From: Aquimarina latercula DSM 2041
GTDB lineage: Bacteria; Bacteroidota; Bacteroidia; Flavobacteriales; Flavobacteriaceae
DNA: 64,000 nucleotides
Assembly (NCBI RefSeq): GCF_000430645.1
Contig: NZ_AUMK01000004.1
Span: 248,001 to 312,000 of the forward strand
Direction of reading: 5' to 3'
Shown: one piece after another, positions 36,591 to 46,566 of the stretch
Layout of the letters: each line of letters opens with the position of its first letter
How positions within the stretch are numbered: position 1 is the first letter of the stretch
The notes under the pieces: generated by a model
Told to the model about the DNA's origin: nothing
The model's database searches: none
What the model saw: the letters and a program-made list of their open reading frames with translations, nothing else
Translations under genes and position numbers: made by a program

Positions 36591-38273
36591 TTGAAAAAAT
36601 TAATTGAACATATAAAATATCTAATTCCTCTATCTAAAAGGAAAAGACTTCCCTTTTTCTTTTCTATTTCTATTGTCAATTCAATTTTAGACTTCATTTC
36701 CATCGCGTTTTTAACACCATTTATTCTATTAATAATTGATAAAAAGAAAGTAGATGATTTTTTGGTTTCCCATTTTGGTATTACTTATCAAGAAAAGCAT
36801 ATACTATATGCCCTTATAATTCTAATAGTTTTTTATTTACTAAAAAATTTACTCCAAACTAAAATTGTATCCCTACAATCAAAATACCTCTACTCTATTG
36901 GTACTTTGTTATCTAAGAAACTAGTATCCAATTTTACCTATGGAAACTATGAAAAATATTACCTCAACGATAAAGGACAATTAATCAGAGATTTTCATAA
37001 ACTTCCAACTATTTTCGTAACTAATATTCTTATCCCGATTTACCACTTAACATCAGAAATAATTATAATATCTATGATTATGATAGCAGGATTTATTCTT
37101 AATCCTTTGGCAACTATTTTTTCTATAATTTTTGTCTCTATTTCTGCACTATTATTATTGTTTTTGCGTAAAGGCAAAACACAACGCTTTAATGAAATCA
37201 TTTCTAAATCATATAGAGACACCTTAAATAATTTAATGAATATCTTAAACGGAATCATCGAAATAAAAAGTTCTAAATCAGAAAGAGATTTCATTAATCG
37301 ATTTGGCAAATCCTATGAGGAACAAAATGACACGCTAGCATCCTTAAGCACTTTTAAACAAAATAATGTACGATATCTAGAAGTAATGACAATTATTTTT
37401 ATTTCATTTTCTATTGCTTTTATATTATTAAACTCCAGTTCAATGAAAGATCTGGTATTACTTTCTTTTTATGGAAGTGCCGTTATTAAAATTATTCCGT
37501 CATTCAATAAAATCATTAACGCGTACATAGATTTAAAAAGTAACAAACACGCGGTTGATATTTTAGCATCTTACAAATTTGACCAATTTAATGAACTAAA
37601 TGACAATCTGTTCGAAAATTCTTTACGGTTAGAAAACATTAATTTTAATTACCCTAATAATGATTTAATTATATCTAATTGTAACTTAGAAATAAAGAAA
37701 GGGGATTTTATCGGAATTATGGGTAAATCTGGTTGCGGAAAAACGACCTTACTACATATTATCTGTAGAATGCTTCCATTTAAATCTGGTAAGATCATAT
37801 TAGACGAAAATGTTATTACGAATACAGCATCGTTTCCTTTCGTATATATGTTATCGCAACATTCATTTATTTTTCAAGGAACATTGATTGAAAATATAAC
37901 AATGAATAAAAAAGAAGATATTGATTATAACTATATAAATCACCTCTTTGATAGTTTTGATCTAAAAGATTGGTTTCTAAATTTAGACGATGGTTTTGAT
38001 ACTGTATTAAACATTGATAGTAAAAGTATTTCAGGTGGACAAAAACAACGTTTAGCTTTGATTAGAGCCTTATATACAAAACCAAAAATTCTATTACTTG
38101 ATGAAGCTACAAATCAACTAAATGAAGATTTAGAGATAAAAATTATGAAATATTTAAAAAGTAGAACAACAGAAAATGAATTATCGATAGTTGCTGTTTT
38201 TCATAATAAAGACCTCTCTAAATTTGCCGAGAAACATTACACATTTCAAAACAGCAATCTCATAAAGGGATGA
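36591..38273 (+). CDS. ABC transporter half with fused ATPase (flippase type)
   Basis: 560 residues from a TTG start. Six transmembrane helices (about 20-300), then the ATPase: Walker A GIMGKSGCGKTTLL (about 375-388), Q-loop LSQHSFIF, signature SISGGQKQRL and Walker B ILLLDEATN. The fused-exporter layout is that of MsbA/PglK lipid-linked oligosaccharide flippases. In this locus it probably flips the lipid-linked glycan. Its end overlaps the next GT by 4 bases. Confidence 0.88.
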   Translation: MKKLIEHIKYLIPLSKRKRLPFFFSISIVNSILDFISIAFLTPFILLIIDKKKVDDFLVSHFGITYQEKHILYALIILIVFYLLKNLLQTKIVSLQSKYLYSIGTLLSKKLVSNFTYGNYEKYYLNDKGQLIRDFHKLPTIFVTNILIPIYHLTSEIIIISMIMIAGFILNPLATIFSIIFVSISALLLLFLRKGKTQRFNEIISKSYRDTLNNLMNILNGIIEIKSSKSERDFINRFGKSYEEQNDTLASLSTFKQNNVRYLEVMTIIFISFSIAFILLNSSSMKDLVLLSFYGSAVIKIIPSFNKIINAYIDLKSNKHAVDILASYKFDQFNELNDNLFENSLRLENINFNYPNNDLIISNCNLEIKKGDFIGIMGKSGCGKTTLLHIICRMLPFKSGKIILDENVITNTASFPFVYMLSQHSFIFQGTLIENITMNKKEDIDYNYINHLFDSFDLKDWFLNLDDGFDTVLNIDSKSISGGQKQRLALIRALYTKPKILLLDEATNQLNEDLEIKIMKYLKSRTTENELSIVAVFHNKDLSKFAEKHYTFQNSNLIKG

Positions 38274-39322
38274 AGAAAAAGTTGTTATTTATTACGCCAC
38301 TATTTCCAGGGAACAAAAATGAGGATACTATCGTTCCTTTTATTTATCAATTCTGTAATTACTTAGATACTAATTTTGATGATCTAGAAATAGATATAAT
38401 TACACTCCGATATCCTATTAAAAAAAAGGAATACAATATTAACTCTATTAAAGTGTATGCAATTGGAGGTGGATTTAAAACCAAATGGAATAGTATATTG
38501 GTGATTAGTAAAGCCTTTATAAAAGGTGCCAAACTTTTTGGCAGAAATGACTATGACGGAATCCTATCTTTCTGGTATAGTGACACTGCTATTGTTGGTA
38601 AGTTACTTAGGATATTTTTTAGAGTTAAACATTTTACTTGGTTGCAAGGACAAGATGTAAAATCAAATAACAAATATTTTAAACTCTTCAGGCCATCCGC
38701 AGATCGACTTATTGTAGTGGGAAAAAACCATCAAAAGGTTTTAAAAAAACATTGGGGTATTACCGCTAAAAAAATTGCCAATGTAGCTGTAGACACCAAT
38801 AGCTTTCCGAAACTGAATATTGGATCAAGAACCATTGATATTATTGGTGTAGGAAATTTAGGCGCATTAAAAAATTATTCTTTATTTATTGAAATCATTT
38901 TCGAATTAAAAAAAGTGTTGAATACCATAAATGTTGTTATCTGTGGGGATGGAGAAGAAAAAGAAATGCTTACTACTAAAATTAATGCGCTAGGACTAAG
39001 AAAAAATATTACATTAATGGGGTATGTACCCAATAACAAGGTTCGAGATCTTTTAAACAATAGTAAACTGTTACTACATACTTCTCAATTCGAAGGTAAT
39101 TCTATGGTTGTTCAAGAAGCTCTGTATAGTGGTTGCAAAGTAATTAGTACATTCCCTTTATCAGAAAACATAACGAACTTTTTCTATGAAGATAATAAAG
39201 TAGACTTAATTAAAACATCAACGGGTTTATTGAATAAAACTCAACAAATCCAACGGGTTAGGCATTTCAAAATAGAAGATACTGCTGCTGTAATCTATTC
39301 TTGTTTTTTTGATTCTAAATAA
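38270..39322 (+). CDS. Family 4-type glycosyltransferase
   Basis: 350 residues, GT-B fold. The N-terminal half includes LFITPLFPGNKNEDTIVPF and FTWLQGQDVKSNNKYF; the C-terminal nucleotide-sugar half has VVICGDGEEKEMLTTK and HTSQFEGNSMVVQEALYSG, the E-x7-E motif with its first Glu in FEGNS. It is the last gene of the plus-strand operon. Its 3' end overlaps the convergent glycosyltransferase by 28 bases. Confidence 0.87.
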   Translation: MKKKLLFITPLFPGNKNEDTIVPFIYQFCNYLDTNFDDLEIDIITLRYPIKKKEYNINSIKVYAIGGGFKTKWNSILVISKAFIKGAKLFGRNDYDGILSFWYSDTAIVGKLLRIFFRVKHFTWLQGQDVKSNNKYFKLFRPSADRLIVVGKNHQKVLKKHWGITAKKIANVAVDTNSFPKLNIGSRTIDIIGVGNLGALKNYSLFIEIIFELKKVLNTINVVICGDGEEKEMLTTKINALGLRKNITLMGYVPNNKVRDLLNNSKLLLHTSQFEGNSMVVQEALYSGCKVISTFPLSENITNFFYEDNKVDLIKTSTGLLNKTQQIQRVRHFKIEDTAAVIYSCFFDSK

Positions 39323-40404
39323 TGAAACGTTTGATAAATATCTTCAGCTATTGCTTTATGAGTCAATTTATCTTCTACACATTGCAACAATTCTGATTGT
39401 TTTTTAGAATAATCTATAGTTTTTGTTTCACAAAAAGCTTTCAGTAGTTGTTCTCTATTACCTGGCTCAAACAATAAAGCACAGGCTCCATTATTAGTCA
39501 TATAATTAAAAGACGGAATACTAGTTACAATCGGAACACAACCACAGGTCATTGCCTCTGCAAGTGCAAATCCACTACCCTCATAATGAGATCCCAAAAC
39601 AAAATACTCATGAGTTTGATATAATAACTCGATTTCTTTTCTATCTAATCTTCCAATGTTATCAACTGCTTGTTTTAAAGGTGTACTTGAGCTTAACAAG
39701 TCATTTACTTCTTCTAATAATTCAAACTCATTATATACCATCGTTAATGTAGCCAAAGGTTCTTTAACTAGGTATTTTTGAAAAGCACTCAAAACAGTAA
39801 TTGGATCTTTATTCTTATCCAATCTCCCGACCCACAAAAAGGATTCTTTCTTTCTCTTAATCTCTGGGTTGAATGTAAAATTGGTAGCACCTTCCATTAC
39901 TTCGAAAACTTTATTATTATCAAAAACTCCAGACGCTACCCAATCTTTGGCATTTTCTTTTCCTGTAAAAAAATAACCATCTATATATTTATCAGCCCAA
40001 GTATATATTAATTTCTTTAAACCTTTGGGCGCTTCAGCATATCCTTGAACTTGAACCAAAATTATTGATTTCTTACGTAATTGTTTCCGTAGAAAATAAC
40101 TATACCTCCCATATCCCATTCCATGTATTAAAATGTAATCTGGTGCTAACTTATTTATGAAATTATGGTATAAAAAAGGAATACTATATTTTTTTATTTT
40201 CCTTCCTTTATAGAATAGATAATGAACTCCTTCTTTTCTCATAGAAAAATTAATCCCAATCCTATTCAATGAAATTGTTTGTGTTTTATCCTTCAAATAC
40301 GGAAGGTACCCTAAACTATAATTAAACTTTTTAATTAATAAATCCGGTTTTTTTATCTTCTCTGAATAGTAATTTAAATCTAGAAAAACCTTATTCATAC
40401 ACAA
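39295..40404 (-). CDS. GT-B glycosyltransferase (family 4-like), convergent
   Basis: 369 residues. FLWVGRLDKNKDPITVL is the linker/donor-domain strand and SHYEGSGFALAEAMTCGC is the donor E-x7-E motif; LFEPGNREQLL is typical of family 4. There is no signal peptide. It is transcribed against the main arm and shares 28 bases with it at the 3' end, so the two transcripts must overlap. Confidence 0.85.
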   Translation of the reverse strand: MCMNKVFLDLNYYSEKIKKPDLLIKKFNYSLGYLPYLKDKTQTISLNRIGINFSMRKEGVHYLFYKGRKIKKYSIPFLYHNFINKLAPDYILIHGMGYGRYSYFLRKQLRKKSIILVQVQGYAEAPKGLKKLIYTWADKYIDGYFFTGKENAKDWVASGVFDNNKVFEVMEGATNFTFNPEIKRKKESFLWVGRLDKNKDPITVLSAFQKYLVKEPLATLTMVYNEFELLEEVNDLLSSSTPLKQAVDNIGRLDRKEIELLYQTHEYFVLGSHYEGSGFALAEAMTCGCVPIVTSIPSFNYMTNNGACALLFEPGNREQLLKAFCETKTIDYSKKQSELLQCVEDKLTHKAIAEDIYQTFHYLESKKQE

Positions 40405-40609
40405 AAACTAAAAATTTAATCATAACCAAATCTTTCTTTACTATAATCTATGATTACTAAATACTTTTTTTAAAATCACTAGATATTAAAGATTATGACT
40501 AAATTTAATTAAATATCTAATAATAAACTCTTGAGACTTATATTAAATTCTATTTGTCGTTTTTTTATAAAATCAACAATTGTTTGACCTATAATTCTTC
40601 TTTACAAGT

Positions 40610-41743
40610 ATGAGAAAAAAAATTAAGGATTTCATTATCATTATCTTCATATCATTCCTTTTATTAGTAATATTAGAAGTCATCCTTGGTTTTTTTTTCG
40701 AAAACAGAAAATTTCAACATCAATCTAATAAAATAGACCGTGTCTTAGCATCCAATTCATATTCTGAAAAAGATATTCCTTTTATAAAACAGTTTTACAA
40801 TGATTACCATAAGCTAACCTATGAATGGGATCCATTTACGGAATATAAACTTAAACCATATACAGGTAAAGCAATAAATATTGATGTACAAGGTAATAGA
40901 AAAACTATCAATGAAGACACTATCATAACTGATTCTACATATACTATCTATTGTTTTGGTGGTTCTACTATGTTTGGCGAAGGAGCTAGAGATATAATGA
41001 CAATACCGTCATTATTATCCAAAAAATTAAAAGAAAAAGAGCCAACAAAAAAATTTCATATTACCAACTACGGTGTTCCCGCTTATAGCAGATCACAAGA
41101 AACTGCACTATTAATAGAAGCTTTAAAAAAAGGAAAAAAACCAGATATTGTTGTTTTTTATGATGGTTTTAATGAAGTACTTTTAAAACACCCTAATTAT
41201 TTAAAAAACGTTAGGGAACCAATAAAACAGTCATATGATGCTATCAAAAAATCTAACAAACAATTCATATTAGCACTTAAATCAAGTAATGTTAATATGG
41301 GTATTAAAAAACTACAAAACAAATTAAAGCACGTAGAAAAAGAAAAATATGATGTCATCATAAACGACTCTATACTTGATGAAATTATAAAAGGATATAG
41401 AAATAATATTAAAATTACGGACGCTATCAGCAATCAATATCGTTTTAATATCTTTAATTACTTACAACCATCTGTTTATACCAAGAAATTAAGAACCGAA
41501 TATGAAAACCTTCAATATAACAAACATGAAGGTTTAGATAAGGTATTTCATAAGTTATATCAACAATTAACAATTGATTCAATATTACAAAACTCAAATA
41601 ACTTTATTAATATCAGTAACTGTTTTGACACTAGTAAAGAAAATATATTTATTGACAATTGCCATATTTCTGAATATGGTAATTCTATAATAAGTGAAAT
41701 TATTGCTAATGATATTATTACATCAATTAATAATATCAACTAG
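40610..41743 (+). CDS. Membrane-anchored SGNH-hydrolase-like protein A
   Basis: 377 residues. One N-terminal transmembrane helix (about 6-28), then a periplasmic SGNH domain. The block I Ser is in FGGSTMFGEG (GGST instead of GDS), IVVFYDGFNEV is block III-like with Asn, and DNCHISEYG supplies the Asp/His pair. SGNH domains in glycan loci are O-acetyl transferases or esterases. It lies 39 bases before a related gene. Substrate unknown. Confidence 0.75.
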   Translation: MRKKIKDFIIIIFISFLLLVILEVILGFFFENRKFQHQSNKIDRVLASNSYSEKDIPFIKQFYNDYHKLTYEWDPFTEYKLKPYTGKAINIDVQGNRKTINEDTIITDSTYTIYCFGGSTMFGEGARDIMTIPSLLSKKLKEKEPTKKFHITNYGVPAYSRSQETALLIEALKKGKKPDIVVFYDGFNEVLLKHPNYLKNVREPIKQSYDAIKKSNKQFILALKSSNVNMGIKKLQNKLKHVEKEKYDVIINDSILDEIIKGYRNNIKITDAISNQYRFNIFNYLQPSVYTKKLRTEYENLQYNKHEGLDKVFHKLYQQLTIDSILQNSNNFINISNCFDTSKENIFIDNCHISEYGNSIISEIIANDIITSINNIN

Positions 41744-41781
41744 CTTAGGACTTATATATCATCATTAGAACATCTCATTCA

Positions 41782-42915
41782 ATGAATCATAATTTATTTA
41801 AAAAGAAGTACTTAATCTCTTTATTTAAAAAATTGATTTTAATATTTGGCTTTACATTCCTTCTTTTGGAAGTAGTACTAGCTATATATACGAAGAATAG
41901 CAATCTTAATATTGAAATCCCTACATACTCTTTAGAGAATACACAGAGTTTTTGGTATGACATTAATAAAAATTTTGGAACCTCTCATCTCCCAAATAAT
42001 AATTATAGGCAAAAAAAAACATGCTTTGATGTAACTTATCAATCCAATTCCAAGGGTTTTAGAGATCAAGAAAGAGCTATAAGAAGTTCTAATAAGAGAG
42101 TATTGGTTCTTGGAGATTCATTTATCGAAGGTGTAGGTGTATCTAGAGAATTCAGACTATCAAATCTATTAGAAAAAGAAAAAAATATACCACATCTAAA
42201 TTTTGGAATGGCAGGTAATTTTGGATCTACACAATATTACATGTTATATAAAACATTAGCTAGTTCTTACACTCATGATGCCATTTTAATAGGTGTTTTA
42301 CCCGCAAATGACTTTATTGATGATGACTATGAAATAAACTTAAAAATTAATTCGGACCGATATCGACCATATCTCGTCGGAGACTATCCGCATTATTCAT
42401 TGACCTATCATCTGGATAGCATCCAGAAGTCAAGAGTGCATAGTAAAAAACTTAAACCTATTAAAAAAATATTTAAAAATTTCACATATTCATACAACGT
42501 TCTTTTATATGCTAAATCAGTATTAAAACAATCTATAAAAAAAGATAATAAAATAGTATCTGAAGATGAAATTCCCGGATATTTTAATTATTCAGAAAAG
42601 CAATTAAATCGCCTAAAGTATTCATTAGAACAGATTAAATCAATAGCTGGGGAAAGAGAAGTTATGGTTTTTACAATTCCAGTATTAAGAGATATTCAAA
42701 ATTATAAAAAACATAAAAATAATCCTTTAGGTAAAGAAATGTCCGCTTTTTGTAAATCTATCGGAATCAAATATTTGGATCTTCTTTTAGAAACAGATAA
42801 AATTTCCATAAAAGATTCTGAAGAACAGTTTTTAACTTGTGATGGGCATTGGAGTAAAAAAGGAAATGTTTTTGCTAAAAAACATATCCAATCTTTTTTT
42901 GATTATTACAATTAA
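41782..42915 (+). CDS. Membrane-anchored SGNH-hydrolase-like protein B
   Basis: 377 residues, the same length and anchor as protein A. The block I motif is VLGDSFIEGVGV, block II/III VLPANDF, and the C-terminal catalytic Asp/His are in CDGHWSKKG. It probably edits acyl groups on the periplasmic or surface glycan. It converges on the sulfotransferase gene, with only 6 bases between their stops. Confidence 0.78.
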   Translation: MNHNLFKKKYLISLFKKLILIFGFTFLLLEVVLAIYTKNSNLNIEIPTYSLENTQSFWYDINKNFGTSHLPNNNYRQKKTCFDVTYQSNSKGFRDQERAIRSSNKRVLVLGDSFIEGVGVSREFRLSNLLEKEKNIPHLNFGMAGNFGSTQYYMLYKTLASSYTHDAILIGVLPANDFIDDDYEINLKINSDRYRPYLVGDYPHYSLTYHLDSIQKSRVHSKKLKPIKKIFKNFTYSYNVLLYAKSVLKQSIKKDNKIVSEDEIPGYFNYSEKQLNRLKYSLEQIKSIAGEREVMVFTIPVLRDIQNYKKHKNNPLGKEMSAFCKSIGIKYLDLLLETDKISIKDSEEQFLTCDGHWSKKGNVFAKKHIQSFFDYYN

Positions 42916-42921
42916 TATCCA

Positions 42922-43602
42922 TTACATATTAATCAATTGATTAAACAACTCGTATTCTTCTGGATATTTAGATGTATCAACATCAATGTACTGTGAGTTA
43001 TTAATAATTTTTCCTTCTTTTATATTAGCACTAGGATCCCCACTGGTACCTGTAAAATTAAATGTTTCATATTCCGATTTAAGTGGTGTAGACATCTCTA
43101 AAAACTCACTTATTTTATCTAAAATTACATTTGGTGCACGCACTAACTCCTCAGAATTTATAACTAAACACTGATCATTAGATAATTTTTCTCTCAGTTT
43201 TATTAGGTAAGACATCCGATCATGATAATATTTTTTTGATTTATCATCTGACCATGGTGTATAATGTTTTTTAGTAAGTGCCATAATACTAGCTACTGAT
43301 GGATCAGGAGGTCGTGTTAGAATAATCACTTTAAAATTCTTTTTTTGAAAAATCTTTGGATTGGGAGTTTTCGAATTATGATTTATTTGATCTACATAGG
43401 TTTTTTTAAAAAAATTAACAGACCTATTCTTTAATAAGGTCTTAGATTTCATATAAAGTAATTTTAAATTACTCTCATATATCGCGTTACTTTCTCCAAG
43501 TCCCACCATAGTTGGGTGTGATAAAAGAATATGAGTCAACAAAGAAGACCTACTTCTCATATGCCCCATTACGAAAAGATAATCCGTTCTTTTAGTTTCC
43601 AT
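42922..43602 (-). CDS. PAPS-dependent sulfotransferase
   Basis: 226 residues, P-loop-like. The 5'-phosphosulfate loop is GHMRSRSSLLTHILLSHP (about 13-30) and the 3'-phosphate region is VIILTRPPDPSVASIMAL with the conserved Arg and Ser. It transfers sulfate from PAPS to an acceptor, here probably a sugar hydroxyl of the locus glycan. It is last in the minus-strand arm, 55 bases after the APS kinase that makes its donor. Confidence 0.8.
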   Translation of the reverse strand: METKRTDYLFVMGHMRSRSSLLTHILLSHPTMVGLGESNAIYESNLKLLYMKSKTLLKNRSVNFFKKTYVDQINHNSKTPNPKIFQKKNFKVIILTRPPDPSVASIMALTKKHYTPWSDDKSKKYYHDRMSYLIKLREKLSNDQCLVINSEELVRAPNVILDKISEFLEMSTPLKSEYETFNFTGTSGDPSANIKEGKIINNSQYIDVDTSKYPEEYELFNQLINM

Positions 43603-43657
43603 TATAGTGTGTGAGTTTATACCTAGTATATATCATATTCTAAAAAAGTAGCTCTAT

Positions 43658-44200
43658 TTATAATTTTTCAGGTTCTGTTTTAATAAAACTATGCTCTATC
43701 ATTTTTTTTAATGAGCTCTGATAATTTATTTTTTCAGTTGGTATATGTAAGTCTACCTGTTTAGGAGGTTCGTATGGATCATCAATCCCTGTGAAATTTT
43801 TTATTTCTCCTTTTAGCACTTTTTTATATAATCCTTTGGGGTCTCTTTCTATACAACCTTCAATAGAACAATCAACATAAATTAGTTTAAAATCAAAACC
43901 TTCATTTTCTATAAGTTTCTTAGCATCTAATCTATGGTCATTATACGGAGCTATAAGAGAAACAATAACACTGATTCCTTTCTTAAGATAAGAGATCGAT
44001 AGCTCGGCCGTTAAGATTAACTGTTTATGTCTATCTTCTTTACTAAACCCTAAATCACAGTGCAATGCCTTGCGCAGATCATCTCCATCTAAATGAAAGA
44101 CTTTATTTTCTATACTTGAGTAGTAATTTGTTAAACCTTTTCCCAAAGTAGTTTTTCCACTACCCGACAAACCCGTTAAAAGAATAAAAACTGGTTTCAA
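43658..44200 (-). CDS. cysC: Adenylylsulfate kinase
   Basis: 180 residues from a TTG start. Walker A GLSGSGKTT (10-18), HLDGDDLRKAL and the APS-binding FSKEDRHKQL are diagnostic, as is KGLYKKVLKGEIKNFTGIDDPYEPP near the end. It phosphorylates APS to PAPS. ATP sulfurylase is not in the window, so APS must come from elsewhere. The pairing with a sulfotransferase means dedicated sulfation rather than cysteine synthesis. Confidence 0.93.
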   Translation of the reverse strand: MKPVFILLTGLSGSGKTTLGKGLTNYYSSIENKVFHLDGDDLRKALHCDLGFSKEDRHKQLILTAELSISYLKKGISVIVSLIAPYNDHRLDAKKLIENEGFDFKLIYVDCSIEGCIERDPKGLYKKVLKGEIKNFTGIDDPYEPPKQVDLHIPTEKINYQSSLKKMIEHSFIKTEPEKL

Positions 44201-44256
44201 TTATGTTACTATTTTATTTTAATTATTAAAATGATCCCTCTTTTTATATGTGGTTT

Positions 44257-44415
44257 TTAAAATAAAGAATAGACAAAGGGTGATACAACAGAATTCTCTG
44301 TAAAAACTAATAAAGCTCCTAATAAAACTAAAACAATAATAATTGGGATCAACCAATACTTTTTTTGATGCATCAAAAACTTCAAAAACTCTAAAAATAT
44401 CCCTGATTTATTCAT
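44257..44415 (-). CDS. DUF5989-type micro-membrane protein (52 aa)
   Basis: A short ORF: ATG at 44415, stop at 44259-44257, peptide start MNKSGIFLEFLKFLMHQKKY. A basic amphipathic N-terminus precedes one transmembrane helix (WLIPIIIVLVLLGALLVF), then a short tail. Such proteins regularly sit beside NodU-type carbamoyltransferases and SxtJ. It probably scaffolds them at the membrane (inference). It lies between the SxtJ gene (2 bases) and cysC. Confidence 0.8.
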   Translation of the reverse strand: MNKSGIFLEFLKFLMHQKKYWLIPIIIVLVLLGALLVFTENSVVSPFVYSLF

Positions 44416-44417
44416 TG

Positions 44418-44825
44418 CTAATATAATTTTTCATAATCGATACTTTCTTTTTTATCTATCCATCCAGTAGTCGCTTTTTTCTTATTTGTAATTCTTAAAA
44501 CAAACGTAATTGGAAAAAAAAGTAAGTAATAGACTATCCCTAAAATAACAAAAGAACTGATCTCTCCCAAAATATTACCAACAAATAACCAAACGAATAG
44601 AAAAGGATAAAACAGTATTGGTAACAAAAGCGTAATTATTGACACTCCCACAAAACCAATGGTCGTATTAATCTGTTTTGCATTAAATATAAATCCATCT
44701 TTATATACAGAGACACAAAAAATTAACAATAATAGTACTAATACCAATCCTCCAAATTGTCGTTGCTTTCTTTTAGCATTACTATTATCCTGAACAATAT
44801 CTATCACACCACTAATCCAACTCAT
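44418..44825 (-). CDS. SxtJ-like small membrane protein
   Basis: 135 residues from ATG at 44825; a start at 44852 would add nine residues but lie deeper in the carbamoyltransferase gene. Two or three transmembrane segments (LVLVLLLLIFCVSVY, SIITLLLPILFYPFLFVW and LGIVYYLLFFPITFVL) are visible. It matches the SxtJ family named from the saxitoxin cluster, where it accompanies a carbamoyltransferase. The role is unknown; it may be a membrane partner. Confidence 0.72.
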   Translation of the reverse strand: MSWISGVIDIVQDNSNAKRKQRQFGGLVLVLLLLIFCVSVYKDGFIFNAKQINTTIGFVGVSIITLLLPILFYPFLFVWLFVGNILGEISSFVILGIVYYLLFFPITFVLRITNKKKATTGWIDKKESIDYEKLY

Positions 44826-46563
44826 ACTGTATTTGTTTAGAAAGTGTTTCACTCACATTCCTATTCCTTTCTTTATATATTATATAATTACCTAATACCA
44901 ACAGATCCATTTCTGTCTGAAAAAAACATCTCAACGCATCTAACGGAGAGGCAACTATAGGTTCGCCTCTAACATTAAATGATGTATTAATCAATACAGG
45001 GCAAGACGTTTTATCTTCAAAAGAAGAAATTAATTGGTGTAACAATGGGTTTTCTTCTGAAGAGAGCGTTTGAACTCTAGCTGTGCCATCTTCATGAATA
45101 CAGGATGGTATTTTTTCTTTCTTATCACTTCTAAACGTAAAAAGCATGTATTTAGAAGATATACTATCCAAAAACCAATCTTTAGCTTTTTCTTCTAATA
45201 CTATGGGAGCAAAAGGTCTAAACCCTTCTCTTTTTTTGATTCTCATATTCACATGCTTTTTCATATCACTATATAACGGACTTGCCAAAATACTGCGATT
45301 ACCCAAAGCTCTGGGTCCAAACTCCATTTTACCCTGAAACCAACCTATTATTTTTTTGCCTTTAAGCTGATCCGAAACCTCTTCACATAACTCCTTATCA
45401 TTTACTAAACTATAATCAATCTGATGTTCCTTTAAAACAGCTTCTATAGCATCATTACTATAACCAATTCCTAGATATGCTTGTTCTGGTAATGTATTAT
45501 CGATATAAGTTCTCTCGTTTTTTAAATAATGATACCATCCCACGAAAGCCGCTCCCATTGCTCCTCCACCATCTCCTGCCGCTGGTTGCACCCATATATT
45601 TTTAAATATATCTTTAGTAAGCAACTCTCCATTTGCTTTACAATTTAGCGCTACCCCTCCTGATAAACATACATTGTCTGATTTAGTTATTTTCTTTGTA
45701 TACCTAATTAATTTTACCAAAAAGTCCTCGGTAACTGATTGTATAGAACTTGCTACATCACAATAAAACGATGTCATTTCTTCATTTGGTTTTCTTGCCA
45801 ATTGTCCTAAAACGTCGCAAAATGCTTTGTTAATTGTAGTTTTTCCTTTATCGAATGAGAAATATTTAAGATCTAAATGTATTTCTGCCTGATCTGTAAT
45901 TGTAACAAAATGTTTTAATATTAACTCCTTATAAATAGGTTTACCATACGGAGCTAGTCCCATTAACTTATACTCTCCAGAATTAATTTTAAAACCGCAA
46001 TACTGGGTAAATGCACTGTATAAAAGCCCAAAAGAATGTGGGTAATGTTGTTCTTTTATAATCTTTACTTCATTATTGTTACCTAAGCCTATAGTGGTAC
46101 AAGCCTTTTCTCCCACTCCATCTATCGTAACTATAGCACTCTCAGAAAAAGGAGAAGAAAAGAAAGCTCCTGCTGCGTGTGCTTCGTGATGTTCAGAAAA
46201 TAAAACGCTACCTGTAAATGCTAATTCCTTTTTAATAATTGCGGGAATCCAAAGTTTGGTTTTTGTCCAAGATTTGATAGATTTTCTAAAAAAAGAAAAA
46301 CCAAAAGGTGTGTTAGCTTGAATAGAATTAATAATCCTATCAAATTTTAGAAAAGGTTTCTCATAAAAAACGACTACCTCGATCGATTCTATATCAATCC
46401 CTCCTTCTTTTAAACAAAACTCAATTGCTTTTTTAGGAAATGAAGGATCATGTTTTTTTCGAGTAAAACGTTCTTCTTGAGCAGCGGCTATAATTTTACC
46501 ATTTTTAAGTAAGCAAGCTGCCGAATCATGATAAAACGCTGAAATTCCTAAAATATAACTCAC
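44812..46563 (-). CDS. NodU/CmcH/SxtI-type O-carbamoyltransferase
   Basis: 583 residues from a GTG start, the family's usual size. The N-terminal ASKHA/Kae1-like domain has ILGISAFYHDSAACLL and the metal-binding SEHHEAHAAGAF, then VTIDGVGE. The C-terminal domain has the carbamoyl-phosphate signature FGPRALGNRSILASP and NTSFNVRGEPIV. These enzymes make carbamoyl-adenylate from carbamoyl phosphate and ATP and carbamoylate a hydroxyl, as in Nod factors, tobramycin and cephamycin. It probably modifies the glycan of this locus. Confidence 0.92.
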   Translation of the reverse strand: MSYILGISAFYHDSAACLLKNGKIIAAAQEERFTRKKHDPSFPKKAIEFCLKEGGIDIESIEVVVFYEKPFLKFDRIINSIQANTPFGFSFFRKSIKSWTKTKLWIPAIIKKELAFTGSVLFSEHHEAHAAGAFFSSPFSESAIVTIDGVGEKACTTIGLGNNNEVKIIKEQHYPHSFGLLYSAFTQYCGFKINSGEYKLMGLAPYGKPIYKELILKHFVTITDQAEIHLDLKYFSFDKGKTTINKAFCDVLGQLARKPNEEMTSFYCDVASSIQSVTEDFLVKLIRYTKKITKSDNVCLSGGVALNCKANGELLTKDIFKNIWVQPAAGDGGGAMGAAFVGWYHYLKNERTYIDNTLPEQAYLGIGYSNDAIEAVLKEHQIDYSLVNDKELCEEVSDQLKGKKIIGWFQGKMEFGPRALGNRSILASPLYSDMKKHVNMRIKKREGFRPFAPIVLEEKAKDWFLDSISSKYMLFTFRSDKKEKIPSCIHEDGTARVQTLSSEENPLLHQLISSFEDKTSCPVLINTSFNVRGEPIVASPLDALRCFFQTEMDLLVLGNYIIYKERNRNVSETLSKQIQYELD

Positions 46564-46566
46564 ACT

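Noticed and set aside
44200-44256. Frameshift between cysC and the DUF5989 gene
   Set aside because: Both genes have complete, family-typical ends; the gap is only a short spacer.
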